Shown: positions 1 through 5,655, numbered from the stretch's first letter. The stretch is 8,212 bases of DNA from Patulibacter sp052039575 (GCA_052039575.1 JBQGEK010000222.1:1-8212), one strand, 5' to 3'. A program made the numbers and translations. Notes: generated from the letters alone by a model not told the origin.

Positions 1-10
1 GGGCGGCCAG

Positions 11-28
11 CGCGGGAAGCCTTCCGCG
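11..28 (-). terminator. Possible hairpin after the minus-strand operon
   Basis: An imperfect inverted repeat (CGCGGGAA, then GCC, then TTCCGCG, with one bulged G) lies just past the stop codon of the minus-strand gene ending at 35. Its place fits a transcription end for the transporter operon. There is no T-run after it and the loop is only about 3 nt, so it is at best a weak or non-canonical terminator. GC-rich sequence also produces such hairpins by chance. Confidence 0.22.
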
Positions 29-34
29 GTCGTC

Positions 35-655
35 CTAGTCCGACGCGGGGTGCGGAAACCCGGCCATCACGAACAGCGTGAGCGCGTGTCCCGCGGCGAC
101 CACCAGGTGCGGGGCGGCGTGCAGCGCGTCGTGCCGGTCGAGCTCGAGCGCCGCGGCCAGGTTGTCGGCGATCTCTCGCGGCAGCCGGGCGATCGACTGG
201 TCGGGGTCGAACGTCGCCTCGACCAGTGCGACGTTGGCGGGGGAGCAGATCACGTCGTGCCACGACGACGGTCGGACGCCCGGCTCGCTGATCGACGCGA
301 GGGCGGCGACGCTGCGGCAGACCACCGCGGTCGACAGCGCCTGCACCCGGCCGTTGATCGCCGAGAGCACGGCGGTGTCGTCGTCGGTGAACGCGTCGCG
401 GAAGATCCGCCGCTGGATCGTCAGCTCGTGGGTCGTCGTCGCGAGCCGGACCACGTGGGCGATGCCCTCACGGACGAGCGCCGGCTCGCCGGGAACACCG
501 GTCGGCGCCAGGCGGCGGTTGGCGTCCGAGGCCAGGCTGACCGAGAGGGCGGTGCGGGTGTTGCCCGACTTCCACGGCTCGAACCGGGTCGGGCCGATCG
601 GGGTCGAGGGCGGGGCACCGCCCGCTGCCACCGAGATGTCGTTGGGGACCGTCAT
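35..655 (-). CDS. Uncharacterised protein coupled to an MFS transporter
   Basis: This 206-residue protein belongs to no family I recognise. Its ATG (655-653) overlaps the TGA of the upstream transporter gene in an ATGA, so the two are almost certainly co-transcribed and translationally coupled. Residues 1-35 are rich in Pro, Gly, Ser and Thr and probably disordered. From about residue 55 to the end the sequence looks mostly helical, with helix-like stretches at about 58-88, 93-121, 139-147 and 155-198. Two cysteines are visible (C113, C137), and three histidines lie in the C-terminal part (H175, H179, H183), followed by H190 and H202. The last hydrophobic stretch (about 184-199) is short and contains a His, so I do not call it a membrane segment. 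I see no signal peptide, nucleotide-binding motif or helix-turn-helix. The context suggests a role linked to the transporter or its substrate, but nothing in the sequence names it. Reading frame, base composition and coupling make it a real gene. Confidence 0.78.
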   Translation of the reverse strand: MTVPNDISVAAGGAPPSTPIGPTRFEPWKSGNTRTALSVSLASDANRRLAPTGVPGEPALVREGIAHVVRLATTTHELTIQRRIFRDAFTDDDTAVLSAINGRVQALSTAVVCRSVAALASISEPGVRPSSWHDVICSPANVALVEATFDPDQSIARLPREIADNLAAALELDRHDALHAAPHLVVAAGHALTLFVMAGFPHPASD

Positions 656-2052
656 CGCTGGATAGTCGGGGCTGGCTCGCCGCTTCCCCTCCCCGAAGTC
701 GACCGTCGGTCGTACCGCCAGACGATCGCGGCCGCCACCAGCGCGAACGCGGTCGAGACCACGAACGCCGCGGCGTAGGCGCTCGAGACCGGCCGTCCGG
801 TGTCGGCGAAGATGTAGAGCAGCGAGACCGCCAGCCCGCTGCCGACGGTGTAGCCGGCGTAGCGAATCACTTGGTACAGGCTCATCGCGCTGCTGGTCTC
901 GTTCTGCGGGACGCTCGCCAGGATCCGGTTGGGGAAGGCCGACAGCGAGAGCCCGAGCCCGAGCCCGAGCAGCCCCGTGGTGACGAAGGTCTGCCAGAGC
1001 GCGTCGCCGGTCAGCGCGCTGAACGTGGCCGACGACGCCACGCCGACGGCGCCGAGCGGCACGATCGCCCCTGCGCCGATCCGCGCCTCGATCCCCGGCA
1101 CGAACGAGCTGACCACCAGACTGACGACCGACATCGGGATCAACGCCAGGCTGGCTTCGAGCACCGTATGACCGAGCCCCTGGTCGAGCTGGACGTACTG
1201 GATCGACAGCGCGATCACCAGGTAGGTTGCGACGCCGAGCAGGAACGCCGACAGGTTGAGGCTCGCCGCGCTGCGGTGGCGCAGCAGCCGCAGGTCGACC
1301 AGCGGCTCCGCCGTGCGCAGCGAGTGCCGGGTCCAGAGCGCCAGCAGCACGATCGAGCCGCCACCCAGCCCCAGCGTCGCCGGCGACAGCCAGCCCCACG
1401 CGGTGCCGTTCTCGAAGGCCAGCAGGAAGCCGGCCAGACCGGACATCACCAGCAGGGCACCCCAGGAGTCGATCCGCCGGGGCGGCGCCTCCGCCCGGAC
1501 GGACGGCACGATCCAGAACGCGATCAGCAGGGCCGCGGTGCTCGTCGCCACGCCGAACCAGAACGCGGACGAGAGGTCGAGGTAGCGGGCGATCAGGCCG
1601 GTCACCGGGTAGCCGAGGCCGATCCCGACCGCGCCGATCACCGACAGCGCGGCGATCGTGCGACGGGCGCGCAACGGTCCGAGAGCGTCTCGCGCGGCGG
1701 CCACGCTCAGCGGCATGATCGCCAGTCCCAGGCCCTGGAGCGACCGCCCGACCAACAGCACGGCGAGTGACGGTGCGGTGGCGGCCAGCACGCCACCGAA
1801 CGACACCGCGGCGAGACAGCCGAGCAACACCGTTCGGCGGTGCGGGCCGTCACCAAGCCGACCGACGACCGGCGAGCTGACGGCGCCGATCAGCAGCGTC
1901 AGCGTCAGCGACCACTGGGCGCTGCCGACGGACGCGCCGAACCCTTCGGCGATGCCGGGGATCAGCGGCGCGCCGAGGCTGCTGATCACCGACACGACCA
2001 TGCCGATCACGAGCAGGCCCGGGATGAACGCGCGCTGGCGAAGGTTGCTCAA
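652..2052 (-). CDS. MFS transporter, DHA2-like (14 TM helices)
   Basis: This is an inner-membrane major facilitator superfamily exporter of about 466 residues. I count 14 hydrophobic helices, at roughly 8-30, 45-64, 74-93, 95-117, 132-155, 161-183, 196-214, 221-241, 261-286, 297-319, 327-348, 352-373, 389-415 and 424-446. This is the layout of the drug:H+ antiporter-2 group. Motif A is seen as GRLGDGPHRR (64-73), motif B as GRSLQGLG (102-109) with R103, and a motif-C-like GIGLGYPVTG at 143-152. The segment PLVDLRLLRHRS (250-261), between helices 8 and 9, is also typical of the group. The chosen start is a TTG at 2052-2050, giving MSNLRQRAF just before helix 1. There is no clear Shine-Dalgarno, but a TAGATT box lies 7 nt upstream, so the message may be leaderless. 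An ATG at 2142-2140 would add 30 Arg-rich residues encoded across the palindromic control region and is less likely. The substrate cannot be told from sequence; drug or metabolite efflux is a family-level guess. Confidence 0.88.
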   Translation of the reverse strand: MSNLRQRAFIPGLLVIGMVVSVISSLGAPLIPGIAEGFGASVGSAQWSLTLTLLIGAVSSPVVGRLGDGPHRRTVLLGCLAAVSFGGVLAATAPSLAVLLVGRSLQGLGLAIMPLSVAAARDALGPLRARRTIAALSVIGAVGIGLGYPVTGLIARYLDLSSAFWFGVATSTAALLIAFWIVPSVRAEAPPRRIDSWGALLVMSGLAGFLLAFENGTAWGWLSPATLGLGGGSIVLLALWTRHSLRTAEPLVDLRLLRHRSAASLNLSAFLLGVATYLVIALSIQYVQLDQGLGHTVLEASLALIPMSVVSLVVSSFVPGIEARIGAGAIVPLGAVGVASSATFSALTGDALWQTFVTTGLLGLGLGLSLSAFPNRILASVPQNETSSAMSLYQVIRYAGYTVGSGLAVSLLYIFADTGRPVSSAYAAAFVVSTAFALVAAAIVWRYDRRSTSGRGSGEPAPTIQR

Positions 2053-2059
2053 GCCAACA

Positions 2060-2065
2060 AATCTA
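2060..2065 (-). promoter_or_regulatory. Candidate -10 box for a leaderless MFS transcript
   Basis: Read on the minus strand, TAGATT matches the actinobacterial TAnnnT -10 pattern. It lies in the only AT-richer patch near the start and ends 7 nt before the TTG proposed for the transporter. Transcription would then begin at or next to the start codon, which would explain the missing ribosome-binding site. No convincing -35 box is seen at 16-18 bp upstream. The link between this box and the start choice is inference. Confidence 0.4.
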
Positions 2066-2094
2066 CGGGGACGGTGGCGTTCGGTCCGATCCGA

Positions 2095-2145
2095 CCGATC
2101 GATGCATCCGATCGGGCCGCCGCGGCGTATACGCGTACGCATGCG
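2095..2145. promoter_or_regulatory. Cluster of short palindromes in the divergent intergenic region
   Basis: Several perfect dyads stand almost end to end. CCGATC-N9-GATCGG covers 2095-2115, with the 8-bp palindrome GATGCATC at 2101-2108 inside it. They continue with the 10-bp GCGTATACGC (2125-2134), then GCGTACGC (2133-2140) and CGCATGCG (2138-2145). The cluster begins about 43 bp upstream of the proposed transporter start, overlapping where a -35 or upstream operator would lie. It is a plausible binding region for one or more dimeric regulators controlling the transporter and possibly the divergent small gene. No regulator of a classic transporter-linked family (TetR, MarR) is adjacent inside the window. 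Confidence 0.4.
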
Positions 2146-2187
2146 GGTAATGCGGCGAACGAGTGACGTTCGCCGTGACGAAAGACA

Positions 2188-2195
2188 GGGGGGGG
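2188..2195 (+). other. G8 homopolymer run in the intergenic region
   Basis: Eight consecutive G residues lie between the transporter start and the small divergent gene, followed by AGAGGG. It lies outside any gene that I call. It is about 96 bp upstream of the 2291 start codon, too far to be a ribosome-binding site. Confidence 0.6.
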
Positions 2196-2230
2196 AGAGG
2201 GCCGATCCGACCCGACTTCCGGGTGTTGAG

Positions 2231-2250
2231 CGCACGTATACCGCCGTGCG
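2231..2250 (+). promoter_or_regulatory. Inverted repeat CGCACG-N8-CGTGCG upstream of the small wHTH gene
   Basis: A perfect 6-bp inverted repeat with an 8-nt spacer (TATACCGC) ends 40 bp before the ATG at 2291. The spacer begins with TATACC, which has four of six bases of a -10 box, so a bound protein here would cover a promoter. The 7-mer CGTATAC at 2235-2241 also occurs at 2126-2132 in the palindrome cluster. Autoregulation by the downstream winged-helix protein is a reasonable but untested guess. Confidence 0.35.
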
Positions 2251-2290
2251 TTCCGAACCACATCAACGACTTCGACGAACGAGGAGAGCG

Positions 2291-2647
2291 ATGACGGAGT
2301 TGATCGACAACCTGAGAAGCGAGCTGGTGCAGCGGATCGAGGAGCTCGAGCCGCAGGTCCGCGAGCTCGAGCGACTGCGGGAAGCGCTCGATGCCCTCAA
2401 CGGCGTTCCGCCCCGCCGTTCATCCGGGGCATCGGTCGCCGCCGGACCGGACGAGGGGTCGGCGACCTATGTCCGCGGCGTGCGGCAGCGCCAGGCCTTG
2501 ACCGCGATCACCCAGCGGCCGGGGATGTACACCCAGGAGCTGGCCGACGAGCTCGGCTTGGAGCCGGGGTTGATCTACGCGCCGGTGCGTCGACTGATCA
2601 ACGCGGGACTGATCGTGAAGCGCGACTTCCGGCTCTACCCGGCGTAG
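2291..2647 (+). CDS. Small coiled-coil and winged-helix (HTH) protein
   Basis: This is a 118-residue cytoplasmic protein with two clear parts. Residues 3-37 form a charged helix with regular Leu/Ile spacing and Glu-rich ELE and RLREAL repeats, probably a dimerising coiled coil. A disordered Pro/Ser/Gly linker covers about 39-57. Residues 62-118 read as a winged helix: a first helix (about 64-75), then a helix-turn-helix with TQELADELGL (81-90) and a recognition-like helix EPGLIYAPVRRLINAG (91-106), then a short wing (LIVKRDFRLYP). There is no ligand or metal-binding domain. It resembles small wHTH proteins I associate with Thermoleophilia, where the role is undefined. AGGAG at 2282-2286 precedes the ATG by 4 nt, which supports this start. 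It is divergent from the MFS operon and lies 232 bp upstream of mmsA in the same direction, so it could regulate either or itself; this is inference. Confidence 0.85.
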   Translation: MTELIDNLRSELVQRIEELEPQVRELERLREALDALNGVPPRRSSGASVAAGPDEGSATYVRGVRQRQALTAITQRPGMYTQELADELGLEPGLIYAPVRRLINAGLIVKRDFRLYPA

Positions 2648-2732
2648 CTCGCGGCAACATCGGAGGCGCAGCGGGGAGCGCAGAAGCGGGTGAGAACCCA
2701 GTCCCCGCGGGCGATTCGGGGCCGGTGGCGGC

Positions 2733-2746
2733 CGTCTCGAAAGACG
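2733..2746 (+). terminator. Short hairpin between the wHTH gene and mmsA
   Basis: CGTCT-CGAA-AGACG is a perfect 5-bp stem with a tetraloop, 86 bp after the stop of the small gene and before the mmsA promoter candidate. It could end the upstream transcript. There is no following T-run and the stem is short, so the call is weak. Confidence 0.2.
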
Positions 2747-2773
2747 CCCTCGAACCACGCGCCTCGCCGATAG

Positions 2774-2792
2774 TCGGAAGTCCGAGTATATT
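2774..2792 (+). promoter_or_regulatory. Probable promoter and operator of the valine operon
   Basis: TATATT at 2787-2792 is one base from the TATAAT -10 consensus and stands out in this GC-rich DNA. It would place the transcription start near 2799 and give a leader of about 80 nt before mmsA. No good -35 is visible 16-18 bp upstream, which suits a promoter needing an activator or an actinobacterial promoter with a weak -35. The perfect inverted repeat TCGGA-AG-TCCGA (2774-2785) directly abuts the -10 within the spacer, where a bound repressor would block RNA polymerase. The palindrome ACGTACGT (2797-2804) falls at the expected start site. Confidence 0.5.
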
Positions 2793-2829
2793 CGGGACGT
2801 ACGTGTCGCGCGTCACGCGAGGCCGTCGT

Positions 2830-2846
2830 CCTGCGTGTCGCGCAGG
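2830..2846 (+). other. Stem-loop in the mmsA leader
   Basis: CCTGCG-TGTCG-CGCAGG forms a perfect 6-bp GC-rich stem with a 5-nt loop in the predicted leader, ending 21 nt before the GGAAGG ribosome-binding site. The stretch CGTGTCGCGC inside it (2834-2843) repeats a copy at 2802-2811. It might affect transcript stability or translation. I see no known riboswitch fold. Confidence 0.3.
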
Positions 2847-2879
2847 AGTCTGCGCAGCACCGTCATCGGAAGGCTTCCC

Positions 2880-4397
2880 ATGAGTTCCAGCGTCCCTGTC
2901 ATTCCCCACTTCATCGGCGGCAAGCGCGTCGACGGTACGTCCGGCAAGTTCGCCGACGTCTTCGATCCGAGCACCGGCCAGGTGCAGGCGAAGGTCGCGC
3001 TGGCGACCACCGAGGAGCTTCGTGCCGCGGTCGAGAACGCCAAGGCCGCGCAGCCGGGGTGGGCGAAGACCAACCCGCAGAAGCGGGCGCGGGTGCTGGC
3101 GAAGTTCGTCGCGCTGATCAACGACAACATGCAGGAGCTCGCCGAGCTGCTCTCCAGCGAGCACGGCAAGACCGTTCCGGACGCCAAGGGCGACATCCAG
3201 CGTGGACTCGAGGTCGCGGAGTTCGCGACCGGGATCCCGCACCTGCTCAAGGGCGAGTACACGGACAACGCCGGCACCGGCATCGACGTCTACTCGATGC
3301 GCCAGCCGCTCGGCGTCGTCGCCGGCATCACCCCCTTCAACTTCCCGGCAATGATCCCGCTGTGGAAGATCTCCCCGGCGATCGCGTCCGGCAACGCCTT
3401 CATCCTCAAGCCGTCCGAGCGTGACCCCTCGGTGCCGCTGCGGCTGGCCGAGCTGGCGATCGAAGCCGGTCTGCCCGCCGGCATCCTCAACGTCGTCAAC
3501 GGCGACAAGGTCGCCGTCGACGCGATCCTCCACGACGAGGACATCCGCGCCGTCGGCTTCGTCGGCTCGACCCCGATCGCGCAGTACATCTACGAGACGG
3601 CCGCGCAGACGGGCAAGCGCGCGCAGTGCTTCGGCGGCGCGAAGAACCACGCGATCATCATGCCCGACGCCGACCTCGACGAGGTCGCGGACGCGCTCGT
3701 CGGCGCCGCCTACGGCTCGGCCGGTGAGCGCTGCATGGCGATCTCGGTGGCCGTCCCGGTCGGCAAGGACACCGCCGATCGCCTGATCGAGATCCTCAAG
3801 CCGAAGGTCGAGGCGCTGAAGATCGGCGCGCCGACCGATCCGAGCGTCGACTACGGCCCGCTGGTCACGCAGGCCGCCAAGGACCGCGTGATCGAGTACA
3901 TCGGGATCGGCGAGGCCGAGGGCGCGACCCTCGTCGTCGACGGCCGCAAGGGCGAGGTCTCGGGCGACGAGAACGGCTTCTACGTCGCCGGCACGCTGTT
4001 CGACAACGTCAAGCGCGAGCACCGGATCTACCAGGAGGAGATCTTCGGGCCCGCGCTGATGGTCGTCCGCGCGGACAGCTTCGAGGACGCGCTGGCGTTG
4101 CCGAGCGAGCACGACTACGGCAACGGCGCCGCGATCTTCACCCGCGACGGCCACACCGCCCGCGAGTTCGCGCGGCGGATCGACACCGGCATGATCGGGA
4201 TCAACGTGCCGATCCCGGTGCCGATCGCGTACCACACGTTCGGCGGCTGGAAGAAGTCCGGCTTCGGCGACCTCAACCAGCACGGTCCCGACTCGATCCG
4301 CTTCTACACGAAGACGAAGACGGTCACGGCTCGCTGGCCCTCGAGCGAGATCACCGACCAGTCCGGATCGCACTTCGTGATCCCGACGATGGACTGA
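2880..4397 (+). CDS. mmsA: Methylmalonate-semialdehyde dehydrogenase (CoA-acylating)
   Basis: This is an aldehyde dehydrogenase superfamily enzyme of 505 residues, the usual length for MmsA. The family converts methylmalonate semialdehyde, NAD+ and CoA to propionyl-CoA, CO2 and NADH, the last step of the lower valine pathway; it also takes malonate semialdehyde in inositol or beta-alanine breakdown. The catalytic cysteine is C285 in SAGERCMAIS. The cofactor-fold segment GITPFNFPAMIPLWKISPA (149-167) and LKPSE (177-180 region) are characteristic. FGGAKNH (251-257) replaces the ELGGK motif of ordinary aldehyde dehydrogenases; loss of that Glu is a known trait of the CoA-dependent MMSDH subfamily. 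R108 and R284 probably match the two substrate-carboxylate arginines described in the Bacillus enzyme. GGAAGG at 2868-2873, 6 nt before the ATG, fixes the start; a GTG at 2835 has no comparable site. It is the first gene of the operon, 5 nt before the next start codon, and the neighbouring genes argue for valine rather than inositol use. Confidence 0.95.
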   Translation: MSSSVPVIPHFIGGKRVDGTSGKFADVFDPSTGQVQAKVALATTEELRAAVENAKAAQPGWAKTNPQKRARVLAKFVALINDNMQELAELLSSEHGKTVPDAKGDIQRGLEVAEFATGIPHLLKGEYTDNAGTGIDVYSMRQPLGVVAGITPFNFPAMIPLWKISPAIASGNAFILKPSERDPSVPLRLAELAIEAGLPAGILNVVNGDKVAVDAILHDEDIRAVGFVGSTPIAQYIYETAAQTGKRAQCFGGAKNHAIIMPDADLDEVADALVGAAYGSAGERCMAISVAVPVGKDTADRLIEILKPKVEALKIGAPTDPSVDYGPLVTQAAKDRVIEYIGIGEAEGATLVVDGRKGEVSGDENGFYVAGTLFDNVKREHRIYQEEIFGPALMVVRADSFEDALALPSEHDYGNGAAIFTRDGHTAREFARRIDTGMIGINVPIPVPIAYHTFGGWKKSGFGDLNQHGPDSIRFYTKTKTVTARWPSSEITDQSGSHFVIPTMD

Positions 4398-4402
4398 TCA
4401 GG

Positions 4403-5566
4403 GTGTCCGCGACGATGACCGCGCCGTTCCACCTCGACGAGGACCAGCGCGAGATCCAGGGGATGGCGCGGTCCTTCGCGGACGAGCGCCTGGCCCCCCA
4501 CGCGGTCCAGTGGGACCATGACAAGCACCTGCCGGTCGACGTGCTCCGCGAGGCCGCGGAGCTCGGCTTCGGCGGGATCTACTGCCGCGAGCAGTTCGGC
4601 GGGTCGGAGCTGACCCGCCTGGACGCCGCGCTGATCTTCGAGGCGCTCGGCACGGGCTGCACGACGATCGCGGCGTACATCTCGATCCACAACATGGCGA
4701 CCTGGATGGTCGACACGTTCGGCAACGACGAGCAGCGCGCCAAGTGGGTCCCCGGGCTGACCTCGATGGAGCAGCTCGGTGCCTACTGCCTGACCGAGGC
4801 CGGTGCCGGTTCCGACGCCGCCGCGCTCTCCACCACGGCGGTGCTCGACGGTGACGAGTACGTGCTCAACGGCAGCAAGCAGTTCATCTCGGGCGCCGGC
4901 ACCGCCGGGGTCTACGTGATCATGGCCCGGACCGGTGGTCCGGGGCCGAAGGGGATCACCGCGTTCGTCGTCGAGGACGGCACGCCGGGGCTCTCGTTCG
5001 GCAAGCAGGAGGACAAGATGGGGTGGCGCGCGCAGCCGACCGCCGCCGTCATGTTCGACAACTGCCGGATCCCGGCCGCCAACCGCCTCGGTGACGAGGG
5101 CGGCGGCTTCCGGATCGCGATGGCCGGCCTGGACGGCGGGCGCCTGAACATCGGTGCCTGTTCGGTCGGCGGCGCCCAGTCCGCGCTCGAGAAGACGATC
5201 CGGTACGTCGGCGAGCGCGAGCAGTTCGGCGGCCCGATCGGCGGCTTCCAGAGCATCCAGTTCACGGTCGCCGACATGGCGACCGAGCTGGAGATGGTCC
5301 GCACCTTCCTGTGGCGCGCCGCGGCGGCGCTCGACGCCGGCGACCCCGACAAGACCCGGCTCTGCGCGATGGCCAAGCGGGTCGCCACCGACGTGACGAT
5401 CCAGGTCGCGGACCGCGGCCTGCAGCTGCACGGCGGCTACGGGTTCCTCAACGAGTACGGCATGGAGAAGATCGTCCGCGACCTCCGCGCCCACCAGATC
5501 ATCGAAGGCACCAACGAGGTGATGCGCGTGATCGTTTCGCGGGACGTGCTGGGGCGGGGGGCATGA
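4403..5566 (+). CDS. Acyl-CoA dehydrogenase, probable isobutyryl-CoA dehydrogenase
   Basis: This is a flavoprotein of 387 residues (383 if the ATG at 4415 is used) with the full acyl-CoA dehydrogenase layout: N-terminal helical domain, central beta domain, C-terminal helical domain. The first family signature is CLTEAGAGSDAAA (129-141) and the second runs from Q341 to D360 (QLHGGYGFLNEY...). The catalytic base is E368 in IIEGTNEVMR. AAYISIHNM (90-98) resembles isobutyryl-CoA dehydrogenase (ACAD8), and genes for the next steps follow. It would oxidise isobutyryl-CoA to methacrylyl-CoA, passing electrons to electron-transfer flavoprotein. Overlap with 2-methylbutyryl-CoA or other short acyl-CoAs cannot be excluded. 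GTG 4403 has no clear Shine-Dalgarno, and AGGG at 4400-4403 is 11 nt before ATG 4415, so the start is uncertain by four codons. The last 56 bp of this gene is duplicated just downstream; this copy is intact. Confidence 0.92.
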   Translation: MSATMTAPFHLDEDQREIQGMARSFADERLAPHAVQWDHDKHLPVDVLREAAELGFGGIYCREQFGGSELTRLDAALIFEALGTGCTTIAAYISIHNMATWMVDTFGNDEQRAKWVPGLTSMEQLGAYCLTEAGAGSDAAALSTTAVLDGDEYVLNGSKQFISGAGTAGVYVIMARTGGPGPKGITAFVVEDGTPGLSFGKQEDKMGWRAQPTAAVMFDNCRIPAANRLGDEGGGFRIAMAGLDGGRLNIGACSVGGAQSALEKTIRYVGEREQFGGPIGGFQSIQFTVADMATELEMVRTFLWRAAAALDAGDPDKTRLCAMAKRVATDVTIQVADRGLQLHGGYGFLNEYGMEKIVRDLRAHQIIEGTNEVMRVIVSRDVLGRGA

Positions 5567-5655
5567 CTTCGATGATGGAGATCGTCCCCACCCAAGCCCC
5601 CAACGAGGTGATGCGCGTGATCGTTTCGCGGGACGTGCTGGGGCGGGGGGCATGA
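5511..5655 (+). repeat. Exact 56-bp direct repeat at a gene junction
   Basis: Bases 5511-5566 and 5600-5655 are identical over 56 positions and are offset by 89 bp. Each copy runs from CCAACGAGGTGATG through a GGGGCGGGGGG stretch to CATGA. The unit therefore carries the last 17 acyl-CoA dehydrogenase codons, the stop, a G-rich ribosome-binding-like stretch and an ATGA start/stop overlap. A 33-bp segment (5567-5599) separates the copies. Identity breaks on both sides (A versus C before, C versus G after). No transposon ends or target-site features are seen. Confidence 0.97.
5563..5655 (+). CDS. 30-codon mini-ORF ending in duplicated dehydrogenase tail
   Basis: The open frame begins in the ATGA that ends the acyl-CoA dehydrogenase and stops in the ATGA that starts the hydrolase, so it is coupled by overlap on both sides. 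Its first 13 residues are MTSMMEIVPTQAP; the last 17 (NEVMRVIVSRDVLGRGA) repeat the dehydrogenase C-terminus. The catalytic Glu lies just before the repeat and is missing, so it can have no dehydrogenase activity. The 33-bp filler shares ATGGAG and ATCGTCC in order and in frame with 5462-5477 of the dehydrogenase (three bases fewer between), so it may be a shrunken copy of a longer duplicated 3' end; this could be chance. It has a ribosome-binding-like G-run (5551-5561) and is probably translated. Whether the peptide matters, or only the preserved coupling does, is unknown. I regard it as a duplication scar, not a settled gene. Confidence 0.35.
   Translation: MTSMMEIVPTQAPNEVMRVIVSRDVLGRGA

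Noticed and set aside
871..1770. Plus-strand open frame opposite the MFS transporter
   Set aside because: The product is Arg/Gln/Asp-rich without hydrophobic core patterns, whereas the minus strand gives 14 clean membrane helices and MFS motifs.
2703..2721. CCCCG-N9-CGGGG inverted repeat as a terminator
   Set aside because: The stem is 5 bp with a 9-nt loop and no T-run, which is expected by chance at this GC content.
2835..2879. GTG start extending MmsA by 15 residues
   Set aside because: The extension has no comparable ribosome-binding site and begins within the leader stem-loop. GGAAGG lies 6 nt before the ATG at 2880, and family members begin near there.
2598..4373. Long open frame antisense to mmsA
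   Set aside because: Its product is low-complexity and Arg/Asp/Val-rich with no family features. It is a by-product of high-GC codon use opposite a gene with intact catalytic motifs.
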